NCBI GenBank assembly: GCA_018056205.1
Contig: JAGPGC010000016.1
Coordinates: 1 to 14,265 of the forward strand
Length of the DNA stretch: 14,265 nt
DNA from: Candidatus Atribacteria bacterium
Lineage (GTDB): Bacteria > Atribacterota > Atribacteria > Atribacterales > Atribacteraceae
Direction of reading: 5' to 3'
The position numbers were made by a program, and so were the translations under genes. The notes below the pieces were generated by a model. The model was not told the DNA's origin, ran no database searches, and saw only the letters and a program-made list of their open reading frames with translations. How positions within the stretch are numbered: the first letter of the stretch is position 1; each line of letters begins with the position of its first letter. Positions 1 to 7,554 of this stretch are shown one piece after another.

Positions 1-1
1 T

Positions 2-1033
2 GAATTAATAAGCCGTTTGCGCCGGGTGAATGACGCCATTATTCCGGTGGTTAATAAAAGGGAAGGAATGACTCATTTAAGTTTACTTTCAGATTTTTAT
101 TCTTTGGGGTTTGAAGATGTTATACAGATATCGGCAGTTCATGGTGATGGGATTCCTCAACTGAAAACTACCCTCTTAACTCACTTGAAAAGTGATACCC
201 AGCCAGAAGATACTCAAGTTATTGAACATCATGATTTTCGTATTGCTATAGTAGGAAAACCGAATGTTGGGAAGTCAACCTTGTTTAATATGTTGTTGGG
301 AAGTGACCGTTCTTTAGTGAGTACCATTCCTGGAACGACTCGAGATCCCTTAGAATCATTAATTACCAGTGGGGGATATGGGCAGTACCAACTGGTGGAT
401 ACTGCTGGATTGGTTCGCAAATCCCGCATTAAGGAAGATATTACTTTTTATGCAACAGTTCGTACCATGGAAAAAATTACCAAAGCCAATCTATGTGTAT
501 TGGTTCTTGATGTTCAGGAGGGAATTAGTCAGCAGGACCAGTACATTGCTAATGAAATTTATCAGCAGAAAAAATGTTGCTTGATTTTTCTTAATAAGAT
601 GGATTTAATTCCTAAACGATTAACTCGAAAAAATATTGAGGAAACCAAAAATTGGATTTATAGCCAATTAAATTTTTTAGATTTTGCTCCCATTTTAATT
701 GGGTCAGCGATTGATCAAAATATGAAACCTCATTTTTTAACTCAGTTTGCTGCTATTGCTACCCGTTATTACCAACGGCTTAAAACTAGTTTGATCAATC
801 GTGAGATTAAGGAAAAAATAAACGATTTAAATATCAGCTTAGGAAAGGGAAGGTTGCTTCGCATCTATTATGGTTATCAAGAACTCAACGCTCCTCCTCG
901 TTTTTCATTTTTAAGCAATTTTAAAGGAAAGGATCGAGAATTGGAGAGGAGTATTCGTAGTATTGAAAAAATCATTCGTCAGGAAGGTGACTGGGAAGGT
1001 GTGCCCCTCTCCATTGAACTTAAAAATAAATAA
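2..1033 (+). CDS. der: GTPase Der (EngA), 5' truncated by window edge
   Basis: Der is a double-GTPase that acts in assembly of the large ribosomal subunit. The reading frame is open from the first bases (ELISRLRRVND...), so the true start and the first P-loop lie upstream; the TTG at 17 is internal. Visible are the end of G domain 1 (G4-like NKRE near 50-61, then the G5-like SAVHGDG), the whole of G domain 2 and the C-terminal KH-like domain. G domain 2 has GKPNVGKS, PGTTRD, DTAGL and NKMD. The KH-like domain runs from about 840 to the stop and ends GVPLSIELKNK, as Der proteins do. The segment DTAGLVRKSRIKED after G3 is typical of Der G domain 2. One oddity is that the G4 motif of domain 1 has Glu where Asp is normal. 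The 3' end overlaps the start region of the next gene, which suggests coupling. Identification is secure. Confidence 0.95.
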   Translation, partial: ELISRLRRVNDAIIPVVNKREGMTHLSLLSDFYSLGFEDVIQISAVHGDGIPQLKTTLLTHLKSDTQPEDTQVIEHHDFRIAIVGKPNVGKSTLFNMLLGSDRSLVSTIPGTTRDPLESLITSGGYGQYQLVDTAGLVRKSRIKEDITFYATVRTMEKITKANLCVLVLDVQEGISQQDQYIANEIYQQKKCCLIFLNKMDLIPKRLTRKNIEETKNWIYSQLNFLDFAPILIGSAIDQNMKPHFLTQFAAIATRYYQRLKTSLINREIKEKINDLNISLGKGRLLRIYYGYQELNAPPRFSFLSNFKGKDRELERSIRSIEKIIRQEGDWEGVPLSIELKNK

Positions 1034-1937
1034 CCAATTGATTAGCCAGTTTCGGGAATATTTAGAGTTAGAACGCCATTATTCTTTCTATACCGTTGAA
1101 AATTATCTTCGGGTTATTAACCAATTTAATAATTTTTTAGCTAAAACCAGCGAAAGGAACCTGGCCGAAGTTGATACCCCAGATGTAGCCAGTTTTTTGG
1201 CTTATTTAAAAACAAATTCCCATTTAAAGAGAATTTCTCAGCTGAACCGCCTATCAGCTTTAAAAACTTTTTATCGGTATTTACGAAAAAAAGGTAAAAT
1301 TCAAAAAAATCCTTGTGATGGTATTGGAGGGTTAAGGGAAGAAAAAAGTCTTCCAACTCTTTTTTCTCTACAAGAAATCAACCAATTTCTTACTTATTTG
1401 GAAGATCGCTTTCAAGAAAAACCGAATTTTCTTCGGGCTCGCGACCGGGCACTTTTTGAAATACTTTATTCTTCTGGTCTTAGAGTTGGTGAAGTTGTTC
1501 AACTTAAAACCACCGATTTGAATTTTTATCAAAAAATTGTAAAGGTTAGAGGAAAGGGCGGAAAAGAGCGAATTGTTCCCTTTAACGATAAAACCCTTCA
1601 AGCGGTTCGAGATTATCTTTCCTTCCGTCAACCGGAGAAATCGGTGAAGGAACTTTTTTTAAATTATTTACAGCAACCTTTAACTACTCGTGGGGTGCGG
1701 GTCATTTTAAATAAAATCTTATCCGAACTGGGGATGGTGAAAAAAGCATCTCCCCATACCTTTCGTCATAGTTTTGCTAGTCACTTTCTTTCCGGAGGAG
1801 CAGAGATGAGGATTGTTCAAGAGGCGCTCGGACATTCCAGTCTTTCCACCACTCAAATTTATACCCATTTAAATTGGGACAATATGAAAAAGGTTTATGA
1901 ATATGCTCACCCTCGATCCCATAAAAAGGAGGAATAA
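999..1937 (+). CDS. XerC/XerD-family tyrosine recombinase
   Basis: A site-specific tyrosine recombinase of the Xer type, probably resolving chromosome dimers at dif. The N-terminal SAM-like core-binding domain (LISQFREYLELERHYSFYTV...) is followed by the catalytic domain. With the GTG at 999 as residue 1, all six active-site residues are present: R162 (GLRVGE), K186 (RGKGGKE), H253 and R256 (HTFRHS), H279 (LGHSS) and nucleophile Y288 (TTQIYTH). The ending YEYAHPR resembles XerC. The frame is open back to a TTG at 963, but that would add residues unlike the family. GTG 999 has AGGAAGG at 981-987, and TTG 1014 is also possible, so the start is uncertain. It overlaps der by about 35 bp and abuts hslV. 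The order xer-hslV-hslU matches codV-codW-codX of Bacillus. I cannot say whether it is the XerC or the XerD partner, or the only Xer of the cell. Confidence 0.9.
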   Translation: MCPSPLNLKINNQLISQFREYLELERHYSFYTVENYLRVINQFNNFLAKTSERNLAEVDTPDVASFLAYLKTNSHLKRISQLNRLSALKTFYRYLRKKGKIQKNPCDGIGGLREEKSLPTLFSLQEINQFLTYLEDRFQEKPNFLRARDRALFEILYSSGLRVGEVVQLKTTDLNFYQKIVKVRGKGGKERIVPFNDKTLQAVRDYLSFRQPEKSVKELFLNYLQQPLTTRGVRVILNKILSELGMVKKASPHTFRHSFASHFLSGGAEMRIVQEALGHSSLSTTQIYTHLNWDNMKKVYEYAHPRSHKKEE

Positions 1938-2471
1938 ATGAAGATAATATCGACTACAGTACTGGGTATTTTACGAAATGGAAAAGTTGCCATGGCCTGT
2001 GATGGGCAAGTAACCATGAATGAATCGGTTTTAAAAAAAGGCGCCAAAAAAATTCGAACCCTCTATCAAGGTAAAGTATTGGCTGGTTTTGCTGGAGCCG
2101 GAGCCGATTGTCTCACCCTGCTTGATCGTTTTGAGGAAAAACTCAATGCTTATAGTGGTAACCTTTCTCGTGCCGCCATTGAACTGGCGAAAATGTGGCG
2201 GACCGATAAAGTTCTCAGAAATCTTGAGGCTCTCTTACTAGTCATGGATTTAGAACATGTGCTAATTATTTCAGGAAAGGGAGATGTAATCGAACCCGAC
2301 GAATCAATTGCAGCTATCGGTTCAGGAGGGAACTATGCTCTGGCTGCTGCCAAAGCTTTATATCGAAATACTGATCTGGATGCGGAAACGATTGCTCGTC
2401 GATCCCTGGAAATTGCTGCAGAAATCTGTATTTATACCAACGATCAAATTCATTTGGAAACCTTGGAATAA
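1938..2471 (+). CDS. hslV: ATP-dependent protease subunit HslV (ClpQ)
   Basis: Proteolytic subunit of the HslVU two-part protease, a proteasome-beta-like N-terminal threonine hydrolase that forms a double hexamer capped by HslU. The 177-residue length is normal. The N-terminus MKIISTTV places the catalytic Thr at residue 6, so five residues must be removed, as inferred for HslV proteins with a short propeptide; E. coli HslV exposes Thr after Met removal. Counting from Thr6, Asp17 (in CDGQVT) and Lys33 (in LKKGAKK) fall at the catalytic positions. Other family blocks are [37 protein letters not shown] and ICIYTNDQI. Cys21 replaces the usual Gly before DGQVT. The ATG follows the recombinase stop codon directly, with AAGGAGGAATAA as ribosome binding site. 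Partner hslU is next. Confidence 0.97.
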   Translation: MKIISTTVLGILRNGKVAMACDGQVTMNESVLKKGAKKIRTLYQGKVLAGFAGAGADCLTLLDRFEEKLNAYSGNLSRAAIELAKMWRTDKVLRNLEALLLVMDLEHVLIISGKGDVIEPDESIAAIGSGGNYALAAAKALYRNTDLDAETIARRSLEIAAEICIYTNDQIHLETLE

Positions 2472-2478
2472 ACCCATG

Positions 2479-2494
2479 AGCGAAAGGTTTCGCT
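2479..2494 (+). other. small hairpin between hslV and hslU
   Basis: AGCGAAA-GG-TTTCGCT is a perfect inverted repeat just after the hslV stop and 4 bp before the hslU ribosome binding site. As RNA it could form a 6-bp stem with an AGGT loop. No T-run follows, so it is not a terminator. It may set the ratio of the two subunits or stabilise the message, but this is inferred from position only. Confidence 0.35.
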
Positions 2495-2511
2495 GAGAAA
2501 GGAAGATTGAT

Positions 2512-3909
2512 GTGGAGTATATTGATGATTTTTTAACCCCGGAAGAAATTGTCCGGGAATTAGATAAATATATTATCGGTCAGGAAGACGCCAAAAAATC
2601 TGTAGCCATAGCCCTGCGGAATCGAATTCGTCGACGTCTACTTCCCCCAGATATAGCTGAGGAGATTACCCCAAAAAATATTATTATGATTGGACCAACC
2701 GGAGTTGGGAAAACTGAAATTGCCCGCCGAATTGCCAAATTAACCGGTGCTCCTTTCATGAAAGTAGAAGCTACCAAATTCACTGAAGTTGGTTACGTTG
2801 GAAGGGATGTTGAATCAATCATTCGTGATTTGGCTGAATTATCACTCCGGATGGTGAAGAGTGAAAAAATAAGTGCTCAGGAAGGAAAAACCAGGTGGAT
2901 TGTAGAAGAACGTTTGCTGGATCTTCTTTTTACCAAGAGAGTGACACCAGAAGATCTTGATGAACCTTCTTCTTCCGAAGCCAGTGCTCGGGTTGATGTG
3001 GTATGGTCGGCACCTCCTTCTTCGGCCGAACGTACTCGAGAAAAAATCCGAGAAAAATTACGCAAGGGTGAATTAGAAGATCGAGAAATCGAAATCGAAA
3101 TTGAAGAGAGCTCAATACCGGTGGAAGTAGTTAATGTCGGAGGTTTAGATAATATGGGTATTGACTTATCCGGTCTTTTTGGAGGTATTTTCCCCACCCG
3201 CAAGAAAAAGAAACGAGTAAAAGTCAAAGATGCTCGAGAAATTCTTTTTAATCAGGAAGCTCAAAGAATGCTGGATATGGATGACATCAAAAGCGAAGCA
3301 ATTCAACGAGTGGAAGAAAGTGGGATTGTTTTTATCGATGAAATTGATAAAATTGCTTCACCAGGGGGGAGAGATACCCATGGTCCTGATGTTTCAAGGG
3401 GAGGGGTTCAGCGTGACCTTTTACCAATTGTAGAAGGCTCAACAGTGGTTACCAAATATGGACCAGTTCGTACTAATCACATTCTTTTTATCGCCGCCGG
3501 TGCATTTTCTCATACCAAACCATCGGATTTGCTTCCAGAATTGCAAGGCCGATTCCCGATACGGGTCGAACTTTCAGCTCTCAGTGAGGAAGACCTCTAT
3601 CGTATAGTTGTTGAACCATATAATTCTTTAGTGAAACAATATACGGCTTTGCTTTCTACCGAGGGAATTGATTTACGCTTTACCGAGGATGGTCTCCGAG
3701 AAATAGCTCATATTTCCTCAATTCTCAACCAAAAAATGGAGAATATCGGAGCACGCCGTCTGCATACTGTAGTGGAACGGGTTCTTCAGGAGGTATCTTT
3801 TAGGGCACCTAATTTAAAACAAAAAGAAGTAGTTATTAATCAGACCTATATCCGGGACCGGTTAAAAAATGTTTTACAGGATGAAGATGCCACTCGTTAT
3901 ATTTTATAA
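2512..3909 (+). CDS. hslU: ATP-dependent unfoldase HslU (ClpY)
   Basis: AAA+ ATPase ring that unfolds substrates and feeds them to HslV. The 465 residues are close to the Bacillus ClpY length. Seen in order are an N-terminal LTPEEIVRELDKYIIGQ, Walker A GPTGVGKT (61-68), pore loop GYVG (94-97), the family-specific I-domain (about 105-230, rich in charged residues), Walker B FIDEID (264-269), an ELQGRFPIRVEL block with the likely arginine finger near 337, and sensor-2 GARR (403-406). The C-terminus DEDATRYIL is the tail that docks into HslV. The start is GTG at 2512 with AAAGGAAG at 2498-2505; an in-frame TGA at 2494 rules out a longer form, and an out-of-frame ATG overlaps it by one base. It is the last gene of its string: a weak terminator-like hairpin overlaps its stop codon, and a new promoter follows. 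No codY follows, unlike in Bacillus. Confidence 0.98.
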   Translation: MEYIDDFLTPEEIVRELDKYIIGQEDAKKSVAIALRNRIRRRLLPPDIAEEITPKNIIMIGPTGVGKTEIARRIAKLTGAPFMKVEATKFTEVGYVGRDVESIIRDLAELSLRMVKSEKISAQEGKTRWIVEERLLDLLFTKRVTPEDLDEPSSSEASARVDVVWSAPPSSAERTREKIREKLRKGELEDREIEIEIEESSIPVEVVNVGGLDNMGIDLSGLFGGIFPTRKKKKRVKVKDAREILFNQEAQRMLDMDDIKSEAIQRVEESGIVFIDEIDKIASPGGRDTHGPDVSRGGVQRDLLPIVEGSTVVTKYGPVRTNHILFIAAGAFSHTKPSDLLPELQGRFPIRVELSALSEEDLYRIVVEPYNSLVKQYTALLSTEGIDLRFTEDGLREIAHISSILNQKMENIGARRLHTVVERVLQEVSFRAPNLKQKEVVINQTYIRDRLKNVLQDEDATRYIL

Positions 3910-3919
3910 CTTCTTTTTT
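3896..3919 (+). terminator. weak terminator-like hairpin at hslU stop
   Basis: GTTATA-TTT-TATAAC forms a perfect 6-bp repeat around the hslU TAA and is followed by TTCTTTTTT. The layout is that of an intrinsic terminator, but the stem has a single G-C pair, so any termination would be inefficient. It lies in the right place, between hslU and the rpsB promoter. Confidence 0.35.
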
Positions 3920-3938
3920 ATATAAATTAGAATTGTTG

Positions 3939-3968
3939 TTGAAATATTTTTCCCTTTCATGATATACT
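3939..3968 (+). promoter_or_regulatory. sigma-A-type promoter of the rpsB operon
   Basis: A -35 TTGAAA (3939-3944) and a -10 TATACT (3963-3968) are separated by 18 bp. This is the best promoter-like pair in the only long gap of the window, upstream of the translation and envelope operon. Transcription would start near 3974-3976, giving a leader of about 113 nt before the rpsB ATG. It is predicted by eye. Confidence 0.7.
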
Positions 3969-3987
3969 GTGCCCGATTTAAGCACAG
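3967..3987. promoter_or_regulatory. inverted repeat across -10 and start site (possible operator)
   Basis: CTGTGC-N9-GCACAG is a perfect 6-bp dyad with arm centres about 15 bp apart. Its left arm shares two bases with the -10 box, and its right arm lies just past the predicted start. The transcript would lack the left arm, so the repeat would act as DNA rather than as an RNA hairpin. A repressor or stringent-type control could bind here, but no regulator can be named. Confidence 0.4.
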
Positions 3988-4005
3988 GATAAGAATAAAT
4001 TCTCA

Positions 4006-4079
4006 TGTCGGACCTAAGTTCCGGTGATCTCCCTCAGGGGGATAAATCATCGGTCCGGCAGAGGAAAAACCGGAAGGAG
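4006..4079 (+). promoter_or_regulatory. structured rpsB leader RNA, possible S2 autoregulation
   Basis: The leader can form a 9-bp stem, 4006-4014 with 4052-4060 (TGTCGGACC/GGTCCGGCA, one G-U). It encloses a 7-bp hairpin with a TCA loop, 4027-4033 with 4037-4043. The loop sequence TTCCGG (4019-4024) is complementary to CCGGAA (4070-4075), which overlaps the first bases of the rpsB SD AAGGAG (4074-4079), so an H-type pseudoknot could block initiation. A competing hairpin pairs 4021-4028 with 4046-4053 and would free the SD. In E. coli, S2 represses rpsB-tsf through a leader, so autoregulation is a reasonable inference here. I do not claim sequence homology to that element. Confidence 0.6.
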
Positions 4080-4087
4080 AGTTGTTT

Positions 4088-4939
4088 ATGATTGTTACTA
4101 TGAAGCAATTGTTAGAAGCGGGGGTTCATTTTGGTCATCAAACCCGACGTTGGAATCCCAAAATGAAGCCCTACATTTTTACCGAAAGAAACAATATTTA
4201 TATCATCGACTTACAGAAGACAGTTGGGCTGGTTGAGAAAGCCTATTATTTTGTTCGTGATTTATCCCGAGACGGTGGAACAGTTCTTTTTGTTGGAACC
4301 AAGAAACAGGCTCAGGAAGCCATTGAACAAGAAGCTAACCGGTGTGGAATGTATTATGTTAATCAACGCTGGTTGGGTGGCATGCTCACTAATTTTGTAA
4401 CAATTCAGCAGAGCATTAAAAAATTGGAACATATTGAAAAGTTAGAAGAAAATGGTATTTTAAACCAGCTTCCCAAAAAAGAAGTTATGCAAATCTTAAA
4501 AACTAAGACTCGGCTGGAGAAGTATCTCACTGGAATTAGGAAGATGACCAGAGTCCCCGATAGTGTTTTTATCGTAGACCCGAGAAGAGAACGAAATGCG
4601 GTTTTAGAAGCCCGTCGTCTTGGACTTCCCATTGTCGCAATTGTTGATACCAACTGTGATCCGGATGAAGTGGATTATGTGATACCAGGTAATGATGATG
4701 CGATTCGTGCCATTCGTCTTTTCTCATCTATTATAGCTGATGCCGTGATAGAGGGGAAACAGTATGCAACTGAGGGTCGGGGGGAAATAACCACAGAAGG
4801 TGAAGCTATACCAGAAACCGAAGTGATAGTTGCTGATGAATTATCGACTGAAAGTGAAGAAGAACAACCTCTTTCGATATTAGAAGAGCTCAAGAATCCC
4901 GAATTAGAAGAAATAGAGAGCGACGACAATTTGAGTTGA
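4088..4939 (+). CDS. rpsB: 30S ribosomal protein S2
   Basis: Small-subunit ribosomal protein that binds near the 30S head and is needed for S1 binding and initiation in many bacteria. The core is textbook: [84 protein letters not shown] and DAIRAIRL. The ATG at 4088 is chosen because AAGGAG (4074-4079) is 8 bp upstream and MIVTMKQL matches the usual MAVVTMKQL start; the upstream TTG at 4082 is too close to the SD. At 283 residues it is longer than the common 230-260. The extra is an acidic, Glu-rich tail (about the last 50 residues) with no evident fold. It heads the operon and is paired with tsf, 21 bp downstream, as in most bacteria. Control is probably through the leader described above. 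Confidence 0.98.
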   Translation: MIVTMKQLLEAGVHFGHQTRRWNPKMKPYIFTERNNIYIIDLQKTVGLVEKAYYFVRDLSRDGGTVLFVGTKKQAQEAIEQEANRCGMYYVNQRWLGGMLTNFVTIQQSIKKLEHIEKLEENGILNQLPKKEVMQILKTKTRLEKYLTGIRKMTRVPDSVFIVDPRRERNAVLEARRLGLPIVAIVDTNCDPDEVDYVIPGNDDAIRAIRLFSSIIADAVIEGKQYATEGRGEITTEGEAIPETEVIVADELSTESEEEQPLSILEELKNPELEEIESDDNLS

Positions 4940-4960
4940 AGTGGCAAGGGAGGAACTGCT

Positions 4961-5557
4961 ATGAGTTATGATGCAAAAGTAATCTATGAACTTCGAAAAA
5001 TAAGCGGAGCCGGTGTTATGGAATGTAAAAAAGCCCTGGAAGAGAGCCAAGGGGATTTGGAGAAAGCCTGCGAACTTCTTCGTAAAAAGGGAATTGAAAT
5101 GGCAGCAAAGAAGCAAAGTCGATCCACCGAGCAAGGTCTTATTGGTTCTTATGTCCATACTGATGGGAAGATTGGAGTATTAGTAGAAGTCAATTGTGAA
5201 ACAGATTTTGTTGCCCGTACTGAGGAGTTTAATACCTTGGTCAAAGAATTAACTCTGCAAATTGCAGCTCAAGCACCTCGGTGGATAGCGATTGAGGATG
5301 TACCTGAGGAGATTCGTTTAGAGCAAGAGAAAATCTATCAATCCCAACTTAGTGAAAGTGGTAAACCAGAAGCGGTACAAAAGAAAATTGTTGAAGGGAA
5401 GCTCAATAAATTTTTTCAAGAAAATTGTCTTCTCGAGCAAGAATATATTCGTGATAGCGATAAGAAAATTAAAGATTTATTGGTGGAAACCATTGCGAAA
5501 GTTGGTGAAAATATAGTTATTAAGCGTTTTGTTCGTCTAAAACTGGGTGAAGAATAG
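4961..5557 (+). CDS. tsf: translation elongation factor Ts, short form
   Basis: Guanine nucleotide exchange factor for EF-Tu. The N-terminal UBA-like domain ([20 protein letters not shown], residues about 12-31) and the core motif [13 protein letters not shown] (about 78-90), whose TDF residues contact EF-Tu, are both present. Further markers are the LLEQEYIRD and [10 protein letters not shown] segments. At 198 residues it is the short type with one core subdomain, as in Thermus and Thermotoga, against about 283 in E. coli. The ATG has GGGAGG 7 bp upstream. The stop lies one base before the pyrH ATG, so the pair is probably translationally coupled. Confidence 0.97.
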   Translation: MSYDAKVIYELRKISGAGVMECKKALEESQGDLEKACELLRKKGIEMAAKKQSRSTEQGLIGSYVHTDGKIGVLVEVNCETDFVARTEEFNTLVKELTLQIAAQAPRWIAIEDVPEEIRLEQEKIYQSQLSESGKPEAVQKKIVEGKLNKFFQENCLLEQEYIRDSDKKIKDLLVETIAKVGENIVIKRFVRLKLGEE

Positions 5558-5558
5558 T

Positions 5559-6308
5559 ATGGTTGAAGAGATTAAGCCGCTTTATCGCCGGATTTTATTA
5601 AAACTATCCGGAGAGGCATTTATGGGATCGCTCTCTTCGGGTATTGATACCAAGGTTTTAGAGTATTTTACTCAGGAGATAAAGCAAGCCCATCAACTCC
5701 ATATAGAGATAGCTATTGTGGTGGGGGGTGGCAATATATTTCGGGGACGAACTGCTGGAGATCGGGGAATCAGCCGGGTAACTGCTGATAATATGGGGAT
5801 GTTAGCCACCGTAATCAATGCCTTAGCCCTTCAGGATTTTCTTGAAAATGCTGATATTCCCACCCGGGTCCAAACTGCTATTGAAATGAGAGCGGTGGCT
5901 GAACCATACATCCGAAGACGAGCTATCCGACATTTGGAAAAAGGCCGGGTAGTTATTATGGCAGCGGGGACTGGTAATCCTTATTTTACCACCGACACTG
6001 CGGCAGCACTCCGAGCAGCAGAGATAAAAGCTGATGCTGTTATAAAAGCTACCAAGGTTGATGGAGTGTATGAATCGGATCCAGCAACTAACCGGAATGC
6101 AGTAAAATATGATACCATCAGTTACCTTGAAGTTCTCAATCAAGGACTCAAGGTTATGGATTCAACGGCGGTTTCTTTGTGTATGGATAATAATATTCCT
6201 ATTATTGTTTTTAACTTTAACAAACCTGGTAATCTTTTACGAGTAATTTTAGGAGATAAAATTGGAACTTGTATTTCTCAGGAGGGAGGAAAATGGCCGA
6301 ACAATTAA
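5559..6308 (+). CDS. pyrH: UMP kinase
   Basis: Phosphorylates UMP to UDP with ATP, as a hexamer of the amino-acid kinase fold. Seen are [14 protein letters not shown] (ATP/phosphate loop, near the N-terminus), [10 protein letters not shown], the uridylate-site region [34 protein letters not shown] and [13 protein letters not shown]. Near the C-terminus are the [10 protein letters not shown] and VFNFNKPGN blocks. The ATG at 5559 gives 249 residues and a normal N-terminus; the GTG at 5547 lies inside tsf and adds only four residues. The SD is modest (GGGTGAAG inside the tsf end), so coupling to tsf is likely. The 3' end overlaps frr by 16 bp, continuing the tsf-pyrH-frr order common in bacteria. 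Confidence 0.97.
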   Translation: MVEEIKPLYRRILLKLSGEAFMGSLSSGIDTKVLEYFTQEIKQAHQLHIEIAIVVGGGNIFRGRTAGDRGISRVTADNMGMLATVINALALQDFLENADIPTRVQTAIEMRAVAEPYIRRRAIRHLEKGRVVIMAAGTGNPYFTTDTAAALRAAEIKADAVIKATKVDGVYESDPATNRNAVKYDTISYLEVLNQGLKVMDSTAVSLCMDNNIPIIVFNFNKPGNLLRVILGDKIGTCISQEGGKWPNN

Positions 6309-6859
6309 AGGATTTAATGAAAGATATTGAGAAAAGAATGAAAGCGGCTATCACTGTCTTACGGGACGAACTGTCCCATGTAAAAACCGGACGAGCCACT
6401 CCGGCTCTCATTGAGAATGTAGTCGTCGATTATTATGGAAGTATGGTTGAGTTGAAAACTATAGCATCAATTAATACCCCTGACGCCAAGACCATTATTA
6501 TTCAACCTTGGGATAAAAATGCTCTACAACCGATTGAAAAGGGTATTTGGAAATCTGACTTGGGATTCAATCCAGTTGTAGATGCCAACATTATTCGAAT
6601 CAATGTTCCTCCTTTAACCGAGGAAAGACGGAAAGAGATTGCCAAATTTACTAAGAAAACTGTTGAAGAAGCCAAGGTGGCAATACGCAATTTAAGGCGA
6701 GAAGCCAACGAAGGAATCAAAAAGTTAGAAAAAGATGGGATTATTTCTGAAGATGAAAGTAAAAAATCAGTAGCAGAAGTACAAAAAAAGACTGACGAAT
6801 TTATTAATGAAATTGATGGTATATGGGAGAAAAAAGAAAAGGAAATCATGAGTATTTAG
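6293..6859 (+). CDS. frr: ribosome recycling factor
   Basis: RRF splits post-termination ribosomes together with EF-G. The 188 residues fit the family's usual 185. Conserved parts are [21 protein letters not shown] (helix of the three-helix bundle plus entry to the small domain), [39 protein letters not shown] and [13 protein letters not shown]. The ATG at 6293 has GGAGGGAGGAAA directly upstream inside the end of pyrH; the more upstream TTG at 6269 would precede that SD and is rejected. The 3' end overlaps uppS by 37 bp. Confidence 0.97.
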   Translation: MAEQLKDLMKDIEKRMKAAITVLRDELSHVKTGRATPALIENVVVDYYGSMVELKTIASINTPDAKTIIIQPWDKNALQPIEKGIWKSDLGFNPVVDANIIRINVPPLTEERRKEIAKFTKKTVEEAKVAIRNLRREANEGIKKLEKDGIISEDESKKSVAEVQKKTDEFINEIDGIWEKKEKEIMSI

Positions 6860-7551
6860 AGTTCGGTATTCATCATGTTGCCATTATCATGGATGGGAAC
6901 GGTCGCTGGGCTCAAGCTCGAGGAAAGCCGAGGTTAGAGGGCCACCGGCAGGGAGTTAATACCGTCAGGATGGTGGTTCGAGAAACTTGGGATAAAAGAA
7001 TTCCCTTTCTCACTTTATATTCTTTTTCCACCGAAAATTGGCGGCGACCATTAAATGAAGTACAGGGATTGATGCAGATATTTGTTGAAGCGATTGACTG
7101 TTATGCCAATGAGCTGCATCAGAATCAAGTAAAGGTTCGGTTTATTGGGAGAAGAGAAGGTTTTCCCGGTCAATTGACCCAACGAATGGCCAATTTAGAA
7201 AAATTGACCCGACAGAATCCGGGTTTAACCTTAAATTTAGCTTTAAATTATGGAGGTAGGGACGAGATATTAAGAGCATTTCAAAAATACCTTCAAGATT
7301 CATACCGTCAGAAAGAAAAAATTGATGAAGAAACTTTTTGTAAATATCTCGATACCGAGAATCAACCCGATCCAGATCTTTTGATTCGAACTGGTGGAGA
7401 AAAACGCTTAAGTAATTATTTGCTTTGGCAATTGGCTTATAGTGAACTCTATTTTACCGACGTGCTCTGGCCCGATTTTTCTTCTCTTGACTATTATCAA
7501 GCACTGGCTGATTTTGCTGGTCGTAAAAGAAAATTTGGGGGACTTAACTAA
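6823..7551 (+). CDS. uppS: isoprenyl (undecaprenyl) diphosphate synthase
   Basis: Cis-prenyltransferase that extends farnesyl-PP with isopentenyl-PP, giving the C55-type lipid carrier of cell wall synthesis at the membrane. Key elements are HVAIIMDGNGRWA with catalytic Asp24, LEGHRQG, LTLYSFSTENWRRP, LALNYGGRDEI, DPDLLIRTGGEKRLSNYLLWQ and YSELYFTDVLWPDF. At 242 residues the length is normal. The start is fixed: an in-frame TGA at 6814 and no other usual start codon before the DGNGRW motif leave only ATG 6823. It has no visible SD and lies 37 bp inside frr, so it probably depends on ribosomes already translating frr. Its substrate comes from the MEP pathway, two of whose enzymes (dxr, ispG) are in this operon. 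Product chain length cannot be read from the sequence. Confidence 0.95.
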   Translation: MGEKRKGNHEYLEFGIHHVAIIMDGNGRWAQARGKPRLEGHRQGVNTVRMVVRETWDKRIPFLTLYSFSTENWRRPLNEVQGLMQIFVEAIDCYANELHQNQVKVRFIGRREGFPGQLTQRMANLEKLTRQNPGLTLNLALNYGGRDEILRAFQKYLQDSYRQKEKIDEETFCKYLDTENQPDPDLLIRTGGEKRLSNYLLWQLAYSELYFTDVLWPDFSSLDYYQALADFAGRKRKFGGLN

Positions 7552-7554
7552 AAG

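Noticed and set aside
17..19. TTG at 17 as start of der
   Set aside because: The frame is open to the window edge and the residues before it fit the end of a Der G domain 1, so the gene is merely cut.
963..998. TTG at 963 as start of the recombinase
   Set aside because: It extends the protein far into der with residues unlike any Xer N-terminus; GTG 999 with AGGAAGG upstream fits better.
2877..3227. 116-codon open frame on the minus strand inside hslU
   Set aside because: Low-complexity Ser/Arg-rich translation, no SD and no family resemblance; it is a shadow of the acidic I-domain coding sequence.
3917..3926. Palindrome TTTATATAAA downstream of hslU
   Set aside because: Pure AT palindromes are expected by chance in this base composition.
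4024..4236. Small + strand open frame spanning the rpsB leader
   Set aside because: Its translation is the out-of-frame reading of rpsB with no SD; the leader is better explained as structured RNA.
5547..5558. GTG start four codons earlier for pyrH
   Set aside because: It lies within tsf and adds non-conserved residues; ATG 5559 gives the usual N-terminus.
6269..6292. TTG start for frr within pyrH
   Set aside because: The strong GGAGGGAGGAAA lies after it and directly before ATG 6293.
6502..6849. 115-codon open frame on the minus strand inside frr
   Set aside because: Ser/Phe-rich mirror of the Lys/Glu codons of frr, with no independent support.
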